A stretch of DNA of 64,000 nt from Gemmatimonadota bacterium (GTDB lineage Bacteria; Gemmatimonadota; Gemmatimonadetes; Gemmatimonadales; Gemmatimonadaceae): contig JACPFW010000015.1 of the NCBI GenBank assembly GCA_016182795.1, forward strand, positions 248,001 through 312,000. Reading direction: 5' to 3'. How positions within the stretch are numbered: the first letter of the stretch is position 1; each line of letters opens with the position of its first letter. Below are positions 18,901 to 26,309 of the stretch, piece by piece. The translations under genes and the position numbers were made by a program. Under the pieces are notes generated by a model. The model was given only the letters and a program-made list of their open reading frames with translations, was not told the DNA's origin and ran no database searches.

Positions 18901-19261
18901 CGCGATGAAGCGGGCGGCCGACCAGACGCCAACGGTTCCGGTGGCCGTGCAGGGCGACGTGCGCGCGGCCATCAAGTCGCTGCGGGCGATCAGCGAGGCG
19001 CTGAGCGGCGATAACATCTTGCGGGGCCGCAACGAAGGGACGCCGCCGTCAGTCAGCGAGCGCGTGGGGAGCATCCCGGGCGACATGGGGCGCCACCTCG
19101 GCGCGCCGACGGCGACGATGATGCGTGACCTCGCGATCGCGGAGGCTGCGTTCGAGCCACAGCGCGCGGCGCTGCGCACGCTGGTGCAGGAGACGATTCC
19201 GAAGATCGAGGCGGCGCTGGAGAAGGCGGGGGCGCCGTATACGACGGGCAGGGTTCCGTGA
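15956..19261 (+). CDS. Secreted sortilin/VPS10-like BNR beta-propeller protein, paralogue 3
   Basis: 1101 residues from ATG 15956, where a signal peptide (SSLRLALLVAPLGVLAQ) begins. It is the third and longest of the paralogues: RARNIGPAMTSGRIGALAV at the N-terminus, then Asp boxes (SEDNGRSW, TTDGGKTW, STDGGKTW, SSDNGVTW, SEDRGNTW) through about residue 740, closing with FGRGFYVLDDYTPLR. The C-terminal 350 residues carry a beta domain with a Gly-rich loop (GEGGGGGFGPSGPY) and a helical tail rich in Ala, Arg and Glu. This tail resembles the DUF-type C-terminus of paralogue 1. Export to the periplasm or surface is expected. The target is unknown. Confidence 0.88.
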   Translation: MTRQFLSSLRLALLVAPLGVLAQRAGTPAKPAADTTPRSPFTTEAFGGLRARNIGPAMTSGRIGALAVHPTNPAIIYVGASSGNLWKSVNGGATWQPIMDKEGAYSIGWITIDPRNPNIVWVGTGENNSQRSVAYGDGVYKSEDNGRSWKNMGLKQSEHIGKIVVDPTNSDIVYVAAQGPLWNAGGDRGLYKTTDGGKTWEQVLKISEHTGVSDVAVDPRNPKVVIATSYQRRRHFFTLINGGPESAIHRSTDGGKTWTKVNTGLPSEELGRIGIAMSPMNPNIVYANVEAANRKGGIYRSSDNGVTWEKRSDYNQGSMYYGQIWADPVDVDRIYVPDVMQQVSDDGGRTLRALGQRSMHVDNHILWVDPRNTDHLLLGNDGGLYRSWDRGGTWAFYENLPITQFYDVDVDYELPFYNIAGGTQDNYSLHGPSRTRSDHGILNQDWVVTQGGDGFVSRIDPEDPNTIYAEAQHGSMVRVDRRTGQRVGIQPSTEPGEAPARWNWDTPILISPFSHTRLYTASQRLYRSEDRGNTWTAISGDLSRQIDRNAQPVMGKIWGPDAVAKNQSTALYGNISAISESPAQMGVLYVGTDDGLVQVSEDNGKNWRRVDSLPGVPKDAYVARIKASNFDIRHVYVAVENHQNGDYKPYLLKSTDLGRTWTSVAGDLPARGSVYAFAEDPVDANLLFAGTEFGAWASKDGGKHWFKIPGLPTIAVRDLVIQKRENDLVIATFGRGFYVLDDYTPLRRATAASLKTAGVEPVRPTWLYMTTQSYGGRGKSFQGENFYTADNPPYGAVITYYLPAALKTAQAKRVEAEKAAEKAGKPISYPSNDALKAEALAEAPTVIVTIYDSTGAAIRTLNGPVGKGFQRVAWDLRFAAVTLGRGGRPAGGEAGEGGGGGFGPSGPYVVPGTYSVTVATRVDGKITPIGEKQSITVRNDPTGTVTMAEHAERAKFMTRQQSVQRQVTGAVELATATQTRLDAMKRAADQTPTVPVAVQGDVRAAIKSLRAISEALSGDNILRGRNEGTPPSVSERVGSIPGDMGRHLGAPTATMMRDLAIAEAAFEPQRAALRTLVQETIPKIEAALEKAGAPYTTGRVP

Positions 19262-19267
19262 TAGGAC

Positions 19268-19308
19268 AGTGATGGCGGATGGCAGAAGGCGGATGGCAGA
19301 AGGCTGAT
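19268..19308. repeat. GATGGCGGATGGCAGA-type short repeat
   Basis: Three imperfect units of GGCGGATGGCAGAAG follow the stop of the BNR gene. The same motif occurs at 39273-39332 and 49656-49827, where it forms hairpins. Here only the direct arm is seen. Confidence 0.6.
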
Positions 19309-19388
19309 TCTACTAGCGGCGGGTGACCGAGGGTTGGTCACCCGTCGCCACATCCGGGGGGAGTCCCCTGTCGCTCGTGATCCCGAAT

Positions 19389-19836
19389 ACCACGGATGCA
19401 CACGGCTGGGACACGGATTTCACGGATCGTGCTTGGGGGGTCCCCAAAGTCAGATCCGTGTTCATCCGTGCGTTTCCGTGTGCATCCGTGGTAGGCAGGC
19501 CACTCGAGGATCCGCGGAACGGCTGGATACCACGGATGCACACGGATGGGACACGGATTTCACGGATCGTGCTCGGGGGGGTCCCCAAAGACAGATCCGT
19601 GTTCATCCGTGCGTTTCCGTGTGCATCCGTGGTAATCAGACTACTCGAGGGTCCGCGGAACGGCTGAACACCACGGATGCACACGGATGGAACACGGATT
19701 TCACGGATCGTGCTCGGGGGAGTCCCCAAAGACAGATCCGTGTTCATCCGTGCGTTTGCGTGTGCATCCGTGGTAATCAGACTACTCGAGGGTCCGCGGA
19801 ACGGCTGAACACCACGGATGCACACGGATGGAACAC
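19389..19836. repeat. Three tandem copies of a 140-bp dyad repeat, plus a truncated fourth
   Basis: Units begin with CCACGGATGCACACGGAT at about 19389, 19529, 19670 and 19811 (spacing 140-141 bp). Each full unit ends with the near-reverse complement GTGTGCATCCGTGG, so single units can fold into hairpins of roughly 105 bp; the spacer between units contains ACTCGAGG and CCGCGGAACGGCTG. The copies are over 90 percent alike by eye. The fourth copy breaks off at about 19836 inside the aldolase reading frame. This CACGGATG-type dyad repeat is familiar from many environmental bacteria. Confidence 0.85.
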
Positions 19837-20877
19837 GCCGAAGATGACGTCGTTGAGGTGCGTGACAATGCACACGTGGTTGGGAACTACGCGCACCAGT
19901 TCGCCAACGCGCGGGCGCCAGTCGGTGGCGGTGAGATCGAGCATGCCGTGCTCCTCGCTCATGCGCGCCACGATGACCTCGGGGCGATCGAGCAGCGCCC
20001 CCCACCCTTCCCCGGACGCGCCGCGGATGGGCTCGCGGCCAAGTGACTTGGTGCCGGCGTCGATGACGGCCTGCCCCTTTACGCTGGTGCTCACCACGGT
20101 CGCCAGCACGGTGAACGCGCAGTCATCCCACTTGCACGCACCGATCTCGGCCGTGGTGCGGTCGTTGTACACATACGTGCCGGGGCGGATCTCGGTGATG
20201 CCGGTGATCTCGTGTGAGCGCCACATCGTGGGCGTCGAACCGCCGCTCACGATGGCCGGCGGCAGACCGGCCTCGGTAAAGGCCTGCACCGCCTCGGACA
20301 CCTTGTGGCGCAGTCGCTCGAGCGACGCGTCCTGCGACGTGACCGGCTCGCGAATGTGGCCCGGGTAGAATGCGATGCCCGAGAACTCGAGCGGAGGATT
20401 GGCCCGCACCATGTGCGCCAGCGCGATGGCGTCGTCGAGCGACGGCACCCCGACGCGGTGCATGCCGGCGTCGAACTCCACGGTGACCGCTACCGCGCGG
20501 TCGTGCCGCACGGCGGCGGCGTAGAGCTGGTCGATGGCCTCGGCGTTGTCGAGCTGAACGCGCAGGGCGACGTCGTCGCGCACGCTGAACAGGCGGTCGA
20601 GCTTGGCGTGCCCAACCAGAGGATAGGCGACGAGCAAGTCATCGCTCGCCTGCTGCATCACCGTGGCCTCGTGCGGCGTGGCGCAGGTGAGTCCGGCGGC
20701 CCCGCGGCGCATCTGCTCGCGCCCAACGTGCACCGACTTGTGGGTCTTGGTATGCGGGCGCAGCTGCAGCTGGTGCTGATCGGCGTACGCCTGCATCGTG
20801 TCGAGATTGCGCGCCATCACGTCGACGTCGACGAGCGGCACCGGGGTCTCAAGCTGTTCGAAGGACATCGGGATCAC
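19777..20877 (-). CDS. DSD1-family PLP-dependent aldolase/dehydratase with repeat-derived C-terminus
   Basis: 366 residues. It belongs to the fold-type III alanine racemase-like family that includes D-threonine aldolase and D-serine dehydratase. LRPHTKTHKS holds the Lys that binds PLP (about residue 44); EFDAGMHRVG and SGGSTPTM are phosphate-binding and barrel motifs; PNHVC near residue 333 gives the His-x-Cys pair that binds the divalent metal in D-serine dehydratase-like members. The start GTG 20877 overlaps the stop of the upstream gene (GTGA); ATG 20868 is an alternative. From about residue 347 the frame reads through the dyad repeat, giving VFHPCASVVFSRSADPRVV instead of the usual ending. 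The metal site is kept, so it may still be active. Confidence 0.85.
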   Translation of the reverse strand: MIPMSFEQLETPVPLVDVDVMARNLDTMQAYADQHQLQLRPHTKTHKSVHVGREQMRRGAAGLTCATPHEATVMQQASDDLLVAYPLVGHAKLDRLFSVRDDVALRVQLDNAEAIDQLYAAAVRHDRAVAVTVEFDAGMHRVGVPSLDDAIALAHMVRANPPLEFSGIAFYPGHIREPVTSQDASLERLRHKVSEAVQAFTEAGLPPAIVSGGSTPTMWRSHEITGITEIRPGTYVYNDRTTAEIGACKWDDCAFTVLATVVSTSVKGQAVIDAGTKSLGREPIRGASGEGWGALLDRPEVIVARMSEEHGMLDLTATDWRPRVGELVRVVPNHVCIVTHLNDVIFGVFHPCASVVFSRSADPRVV

Positions 20878-23237
20878 CGGCGAAAGAGATAGCTGGCCTT
20901 CACAAAGAAGGCATCGTCGCGGCGCACGAGGTGCTCGAACTTCATCGGCTCGGGCTCGGTCATGCGCGCGCCGTACCCTACATAGAATACCGTGCCCGGC
21001 TGCGGTTGGTACATCACCAGCCAGTCGGCGCGGAACGAGTTGTCGCGGTACCCGAGCGCCGGCGCCCAGCCGGTGCCGCTGCGCCGTAGGAGCGGATACC
21101 CGGTGCGCCCCTCGTCGCGGAGGTCGAGCACCGACTCACTGAAGTACTCGCCGATGATGCGCGCGGAGATGGCGCGCGTGGCCTGGTACTCCAACTTGAC
21201 GCGCGGATTGCGCAGCAACCCCACGGTGCCTCCGCCGTGCAGGCGGTCGTACTCCTGCAGCTGGTACGTGGCACCGAGCCGGAGCTGCTCCGAGGCGCGC
21301 AGGTTCAGCTCCGCCGACAGGTAGACGATGTTGGCCGACGCCCACTCGTAGAAGTTCTCGTCCTGCCCCCACAGGAACAGCGCGTTCGCCGAGAACCACT
21401 TGAACTGCGGCGACGCCACGCGGATCACGTAGTCGCGGTTGGGGAGGCGCGGCGTGCCGGTGAACAGCAGCGTGTCGGTGCCGCCGCCCGGCCGCGGGGC
21501 GGCAATGCGATAGAGCGCGCCGTAGTAGCCCGGATCGTAGCCGAAGGTCTCGACGAGGAAGGCCAGCGTGCCGTTCCAGCCGCCGCGCAGGTTGGCGTCG
21601 AGGTTGAAGTGCAGCTTCTTGTCGCGCGCGTCGCCGCGCTCGAAGAACCGGTCGTAGAACCAGAGCCCGTCGATGGCGATGTTGGGGGTGAGACTCTCGA
21701 TGCGCGAGCCCTGCGGCATGAAGATCGTGTACCGCGGCGCGATGAGCGCGTGCACCTGTCCGCCGCGTGAGATGAAGCCCGTCTCGGTGCGGAAGTCGGG
21801 ATCGATGCCGTTGAGGACGGTCGAGACGCCGAATGCCCGTCCGTTCCGCGCGAGGCGCACGTCCCACAGCGGCCCGCTGAAAGTGCGTCCGGCCCGCGTC
21901 GTCTGCGAACCGGCCAACTGGACCGTGCCGGTGTAGATGCGGCCGCGCACCCGGCGCGCCTCGGCGTTGAGCACGCGGTTGCTGTTGGCGCCGTCCACGC
22001 GGTCGGTGTACAGCATTCCCACGCGCCCCTGCGCGCCGAGGTCGCGTACGACGCGCAGGACGTTGAAGAGCGGGCGGTCGCGCCCCGTGGTGCTGGCCGC
22101 GCGATCGTCGATGGCGGTCAGGAAGCCGATGTTCGTGGCGCCGACCTTGCCCGCCACCTTCGCGGCGGCGATTGGCTGCACCATGCGCCGCGTGTAGAAC
22201 AGGTTGTTGGGCGTCGCGAACTGCTCGATGCCGTCGAGAAAGAACGGCCGCTTCTCGGCGAACGACAGCGCCTGCCGGGGGTCAAACGAGAACTGCCCGG
22301 CGTCGGCCTCGACCTGCGAGAAGTCGGGATTGACCGTGGCGTTGAGTGTGAGGTTGTTAGTCAGCCCCCAGCGGATGTTGGCGCCGACGTCGGGGGATCG
22401 CGTGGTGTACCGCCACTTGCCGTCGGCGGCGGCGAGGCCGTCGGCGCGGTCGGTTACCTCGGGGGTGAGGTCGAGCACGAGGCCGCGGCGCAGGCCGGTG
22501 AGGCCGGTGATCGTACCCGACTGCGCAAGGAACGAAGTGTTGGCGCGCTGCGCCGGTACCCAGCTGTCCTCGTAGCCCGAGTGCTGCACGCTGCGCGTGA
22601 CATTCAGCCCCCACGTCTGCGATGCCGCCGACTGGTAGCGCAGCGACTTGAAGGGAATGCGAACCTCCACCTCGTAGCCCCACGGAGTGAGGCGCCCCTT
22701 GGACTCGAAGACAAAGTCGGGGCTGAGATTGGCGCTCTCACGCGACTCCACTGAGCCCATGAAGCTCGCGGTGGACGTCTGCCCTGTCTCCTTGAGCACG
22801 CCATCGGCCTGTACGCCCAGCGGATTCACCATCACCACCGTCGCCTGCCGCCCGTCGTTGTACGTGCCGAGCAGCAGCTGCACGTAGTCGTCGTTCTCGA
22901 TCTTGTCGCGTTCCGACAGCGTGGCGCGCACCGCGCCGTGCGGCTCGTAGGCGCGAATGCCAAAGTGGATGGCGGTGGGCGAATACCAGACCAGCACCTC
23001 GGTGCTGTCGGCGGCCGGAATGCCGTCCTTGGGCGCGAACTGCGAAAAGCCGGTGAGCAGGGCGGCGCGCGTCCAGACCGGCTCGTCGAGCACGCCGTCC
23101 ACGTTCACGCTGGCCTCGACGCGGGGCGGCGTGACGGCCACCTGGCGGAGCCGGCCGTTGTAGACGGTCGCGGGGTCCACCGGTGGCGACAGAAGGGCGC
23201 CGACCAGGGCGGCGGCGGCGGGCAGGGATGGCGTCAT
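20874..23237 (-). CDS. DUF5916 outer-membrane protein with CBM9-like N-terminal domain
   Basis: 787 residues with an N-terminal signal (SLPAAAALVGALLSPP). Residues about 40-230 resemble the carbohydrate-binding family 9 fold (VNVDGVLDEPVWTRAA, ADSTEVLVWYSPTAIHFGIRAYEP, ENDDYVQLLLGTYNDGRQA). The remaining 550 residues are DUF5916-like: EKRPFFLDGIEQF, FYTRRM, then long alternating beta strands, ending in an aromatic strand (FFVKASYLFRR) typical of outer-membrane beta barrels. Such proteins are common in Bacteroidota and Gemmatimonadota; their role is not established. It is upstream of, and overlaps by four bases, the aldolase gene, so the two are co-transcribed, though no functional link is obvious. 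Confidence 0.85.
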   Translation of the reverse strand: MTPSLPAAAALVGALLSPPVDPATVYNGRLRQVAVTPPRVEASVNVDGVLDEPVWTRAALLTGFSQFAPKDGIPAADSTEVLVWYSPTAIHFGIRAYEPHGAVRATLSERDKIENDDYVQLLLGTYNDGRQATVVMVNPLGVQADGVLKETGQTSTASFMGSVESRESANLSPDFVFESKGRLTPWGYEVEVRIPFKSLRYQSAASQTWGLNVTRSVQHSGYEDSWVPAQRANTSFLAQSGTITGLTGLRRGLVLDLTPEVTDRADGLAAADGKWRYTTRSPDVGANIRWGLTNNLTLNATVNPDFSQVEADAGQFSFDPRQALSFAEKRPFFLDGIEQFATPNNLFYTRRMVQPIAAAKVAGKVGATNIGFLTAIDDRAASTTGRDRPLFNVLRVVRDLGAQGRVGMLYTDRVDGANSNRVLNAEARRVRGRIYTGTVQLAGSQTTRAGRTFSGPLWDVRLARNGRAFGVSTVLNGIDPDFRTETGFISRGGQVHALIAPRYTIFMPQGSRIESLTPNIAIDGLWFYDRFFERGDARDKKLHFNLDANLRGGWNGTLAFLVETFGYDPGYYGALYRIAAPRPGGGTDTLLFTGTPRLPNRDYVIRVASPQFKWFSANALFLWGQDENFYEWASANIVYLSAELNLRASEQLRLGATYQLQEYDRLHGGGTVGLLRNPRVKLEYQATRAISARIIGEYFSESVLDLRDEGRTGYPLLRRSGTGWAPALGYRDNSFRADWLVMYQPQPGTVFYVGYGARMTEPEPMKFEHLVRRDDAFFVKASYLFRR

Positions 23238-23305
23238 GTGGCAAAATCTAAGAGCGGAACCGGGGCGCAGGCGGTGCGGCCGGTGCCGACATAACTTAGC
23301 TCCCC

Positions 23306-24274
23306 ATGGAAACCATGAACTTCGCCGCCATTCCCACCCCCCGGGGGCCGGAGGAGAAGGGAGACCTCGGCTTCGGCGCCGTGGTCTCGACGGCCAGCCG
23401 CAAACGGCTGCTCAACGCCGATGGATCATTCAACGTGCGGCGCGTCGGCCTGCCGTGGGCCGAAGCCGTCAGCCTGTACCACACCGCGCTGACGGCGCGC
23501 TGGCCCGCGTTCCTCGGCTGGGTGGTGACCATTTACTTTGGTATCAATGTATTGTTTGCCGCGCTGTTCTCGCTGTGCGGGGACGGCGCGATCAGCGGTC
23601 CGGGGTTCGCGGCGATGGGCGGGGTGTTTGCGCGCGCCTTTTTCTTTTCGGTCGAGACGTTTGCCACCATCGGCTACGGCAACATCACGCCGGTTGGCAT
23701 GCCCGCCCACCTCATCATGACGTTCGAGGCGCTGGTAGGCGTGCTGGCGCAGGCGCTAATCACCGGGCTGTTCTTTGCGCGGTTCGCTCGCCCCACCGCG
23801 GCCATCACGTTCAGCCGGCGCGCCGTCATCGCCCCGTTTCGCGACGGTCAGGCGCTGATGATCCGCATGGCGAACAGGCGCAAGAACGAACTCATCGAAC
23901 TCAAGGCGTCGCTGTCCCTGTCGTACATCGACGCCACAGCGGCCGTGCCGGTGCGGCGCTTCCGCGCGCTGACGCTCGATCGCGCCGAGGTGACGTTCTT
24001 CCCGCTGGCCTGGACGATCGTGCACCCGATCACGCCGGCCAGCCCGCTGTGGGGGCTCGACCACGCGGCGCTTCACGAAAAGGACGCCGAGGTCCTGCTG
24101 CTGCTCACCGGTACGGATGACACGTTCGCCACGACGGTGCACGCGCGCACGTCGTACAAGCCCGACGACCTCACGTGGCAAGCGAAGTTCACCAACATCT
24201 TCAACCCGCCCGACGAGGCGGGGGTGATGTCGCTCGATATCAGCCGGCTCGACGAGACGCAGCCGGTCGCCTAG
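23306..24274 (+). CDS. KirBac-type inward-rectifier potassium channel
   Basis: 322 residues from ATG 23306 (ATG 23315 is possible). An amphipathic slide-helix region precedes TM1 (about 68-90), the pore helix with selectivity filter TIGYGN (121-126), and TM2 (about 135-160). The C-terminal 160 residues form the cytoplasmic immunoglobulin-like domain of Kir channels, beginning with FSRRAVIAPFRDGQALMIRMANRR and containing ELKASLSLSYID. Prokaryotic KirBac channels are tetrameric, potassium selective and gated by lipids or ligands at the cytoplasmic domain. Divergent from the DUF5916 gene by 68 bp; convergent with the SET-domain gene. Confidence 0.93.
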   Translation: METMNFAAIPTPRGPEEKGDLGFGAVVSTASRKRLLNADGSFNVRRVGLPWAEAVSLYHTALTARWPAFLGWVVTIYFGINVLFAALFSLCGDGAISGPGFAAMGGVFARAFFFSVETFATIGYGNITPVGMPAHLIMTFEALVGVLAQALITGLFFARFARPTAAITFSRRAVIAPFRDGQALMIRMANRRKNELIELKASLSLSYIDATAAVPVRRFRALTLDRAEVTFFPLAWTIVHPITPASPLWGLDHAALHEKDAEVLLLLTGTDDTFATTVHARTSYKPDDLTWQAKFTNIFNPPDEAGVMSLDISRLDETQPVA

Positions 24275-24283
24275 GCGCGGGGG

Positions 24284-24308
24284 CTGACGCGCGCGCGCGG
24301 CGCGTCAG
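24284..24308. terminator. Hairpin between convergent genes
   Basis: CTGACGCG (24284-24291) pairs with CGCGTCAG (24301-24308) around an all-GC loop. The right arm overlaps the stop of the SET-domain gene. There is no T-run, so termination is a likely but unproven function. Confidence 0.5.
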
Positions 24309-24829
24309 TCGCGGTGCTTCTTGGTGTGCCGCGCGACCGCGTGATGCGGGCGCGGGCGCTTGGGCTTCTTGGGCGCGAGGATCGTGCCGCGGCATTTCTT
24401 CGTACCGCAGTGGCAGACATAGCGCGCCTCATCCTCGGCGGTCTCCGTGCCGTCGCGCTCGTAGCCGTAGTCGTAGAAGAGCTCGTCGCCCTTGGCGATC
24501 GGCCGAATCGCGTCGATGAAGACGCGGCTCCCCTGGATGAGCGCTTCGCAGTTGGGGTCGCACGAGTGGTTGATGAACCGCGCGTCGTTGCCGCCGACCG
24601 ACGCGTCGATCACCGTCTGCCGCGAGACGGCGAACAAGAACGTGTGGTGACGCGACATTCGCTCGTCATCGTACCGTGCGTCGGCCACCTTGTGGGTGAT
24701 GCGCTCGCCGAGGTACTCGATGAGCCGCTCCCCCTTCTTGATGTCGCGGGTGGCAAACGCGCCGCGCCCGGAAATGGCGGAGCGGCGGATCTTGAACGGG
24801 GCGATGGCGGGCGCTGAACGAGGCGGCAT
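24305..24829 (-). CDS. Bacterial SET-domain protein (putative lysine methyltransferase)
   Basis: 174 residues from ATG 24829. A complete SET domain fills residues 12-122: GRGAFATRDIKKGERLIEYLGE (SAM-binding start), FINHSCDPNC at 85-94 with the NHSC of the pseudoknot, and GDELFYDYGY with the catalytic Tyr. A post-SET zinc motif follows (CHCGTKKCRG; Cys139, 141 and 146, completed by a Cys of the core). The tail is strongly basic (KKPKRPRPHHAVARHTKKH). SET proteins transfer methyl groups from SAM to lysines; bacterial members have been found to act on ribosomal or nucleoid proteins. The basic tail might target DNA or RNA. Target unknown. Confidence 0.9.
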   Translation of the reverse strand: MPPRSAPAIAPFKIRRSAISGRGAFATRDIKKGERLIEYLGERITHKVADARYDDERMSRHHTFLFAVSRQTVIDASVGGNDARFINHSCDPNCEALIQGSRVFIDAIRPIAKGDELFYDYGYERDGTETAEDEARYVCHCGTKKCRGTILAPKKPKRPRPHHAVARHTKKHRD

Positions 24830-24938
24830 GACGGCGGGGTGAGGGACGCTGGAAGGTAATCGGACCGCGCCATCGCTCAAACGGCGGCCGCGTTGCACAA
24901 CCCTAGCGGGCGGCGCGCCACTCGTGCATCGTGGCCAT

Positions 24939-26309
24939 ATGCCACAGTCCAGCGTGAATCCCGCCACCGGCAAGTCGCTCGCCGTGATTGCCGACCATAG
25001 CAGCACCGAGGTGGAACGCCTCGTCGCCCGGGCCGCCGCCGCGGCCGCCACGTGGCGTGCCACCCCGCTTGATGCGCGCACCGCGATGCTGCGCCGCATG
25101 GCCGATTTGCTCGACGCCGAGAACGAGCCGCTCGCGCGGCTCGCCACGCTCGAGATGGGCAAGCCGATTGTTGCCGCGCGACAGGAAGTGGCGAAGTGCG
25201 CGGTGGCCTGCCGCTTCTATGCCGACCAGGCGCCCGGTTACCTGGCGCCCGAGCGCGTGGTGCGCGACGGCCGCGACGATGGGGCCGTGCACTACCTGCC
25301 GCTCGGCGTGCTGTTGGCGATCATGCCGTGGAACTTCCCCTACTGGCAGGCCATTCGCGCGGCGGCGCCGGCGCTCGCCGCCGGCAACGTGGTGATGCTC
25401 AAGCATGCCTCCAACGTGCCGCAGTGCGCGCTGGCCATCGAGCGGTTGTTCGTGGTCGCCGGGGCGCGCGACGGTGCGTTCACCACGCTGCTGATCAGCG
25501 GCGCGCGCGCCGGCGCGCTCATCGACGACCCGCGCATCGCCGCGGTGACGCTCACCGGCTCGGAGGCGGCCGGACGCGATGTTGGCGCCCGCGCCGGCCG
25601 TGCCGTGAAGCCGTTCGTGCTGGAGTTGGGAGGAAGCGATCCGTTTGTCGTGCTCGCCAGCGCCGACATCGCCGCCGCGGCCAAGACGGCGGCTCAGGCC
25701 CGCTGCATCAATAACGGCCAGTCGTGCATAGCCGCCAAGCGGTTCATCGTGCACACGGCGGTCTACGACGCGTTCGTTGCGCAGTTCACGGCCGCGATGC
25801 GGGCGATGACCATGGGCGATCCTCTGCTCGACACGACGGACATCGGCCCGCTGGCCACGGTGAGCATTCGCGACGAAGTGGCCGATCAGGTGCAGCGGAC
25901 GGTGGCCGCCGGGGCGCGCGTGGTGTGCGGCGGTTCAGCGCCCGACGGGCCGGGACTCTTCTACCCGCCCACCGTGCTCATGGACGTGCCGCGCGACTCG
26001 GCTGCCGCGCGAGAAGAAGTGTTCGGTCCGGTGGCGCCGCTCTTTCGCGCCGCAAACGCGGACGAGGCGCTCGCGCTCGCCAACGACACCGCATTCGGGC
26101 TCGGCGCGTCGGTCTGGACGCGCGACGCCGCCGAGGCGAGCCGGTTTGCCGATGGCATCGAGGCCGGATCGGTGTTCATCAATGCGCTGATGGCGAGCGA
26201 TCCGCGCTTCCCGTTTGGCGGCGTGAAAGCCAGCGGCATTGGGCGCGAGTTGGCGCGTGAGGGATTGCGGTCGTTCGTGAATACGAAGACGGTGCGCGGA
26301 ACCGCTTAG
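24939..26309 (+). CDS. NAD(P)-dependent succinate-semialdehyde-type dehydrogenase
   Basis: 456 residues from ATG 24939 (a GTG at 24924 is less likely). The aldehyde dehydrogenase fold is complete: MPWNFPYWQ (129-137), cofactor Lys155 in MLKHASN, LTGSEAAG, general-base Glu229 in LELGGSDPF and nucleophile Cys263 in NNGQSCIAAKRF. The GQSCIAAKR version is typical of the compact GabD-like succinate-semialdehyde dehydrogenases that feed succinate to the TCA cycle from GABA or related compounds. No transaminase lies nearby, so the actual substrate is uncertain. Its stop overlaps the stop of the convergent kinase gene by four bases. Confidence 0.9.
   Translation: MPQSSVNPATGKSLAVIADHSSTEVERLVARAAAAAATWRATPLDARTAMLRRMADLLDAENEPLARLATLEMGKPIVAARQEVAKCAVACRFYADQAPGYLAPERVVRDGRDDGAVHYLPLGVLLAIMPWNFPYWQAIRAAAPALAAGNVVMLKHASNVPQCALAIERLFVVAGARDGAFTTLLISGARAGALIDDPRIAAVTLTGSEAAGRDVGARAGRAVKPFVLELGGSDPFVVLASADIAAAAKTAAQARCINNGQSCIAAKRFIVHTAVYDAFVAQFTAAMRAMTMGDPLLDTTDIGPLATVSIRDEVADQVQRTVAAGARVVCGGSAPDGPGLFYPPTVLMDVPRDSAAAREEVFGPVAPLFRAANADEALALANDTAFGLGASVWTRDAAEASRFADGIEAGSVFINALMASDPRFPFGGVKASGIGRELAREGLRSFVNTKTVRGTA

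Noticed and set aside
19389-19836. CRISPR array
   Set aside because: Unit length of 140 bp with nearly identical content and no variable spacers does not fit; there is no cas gene.
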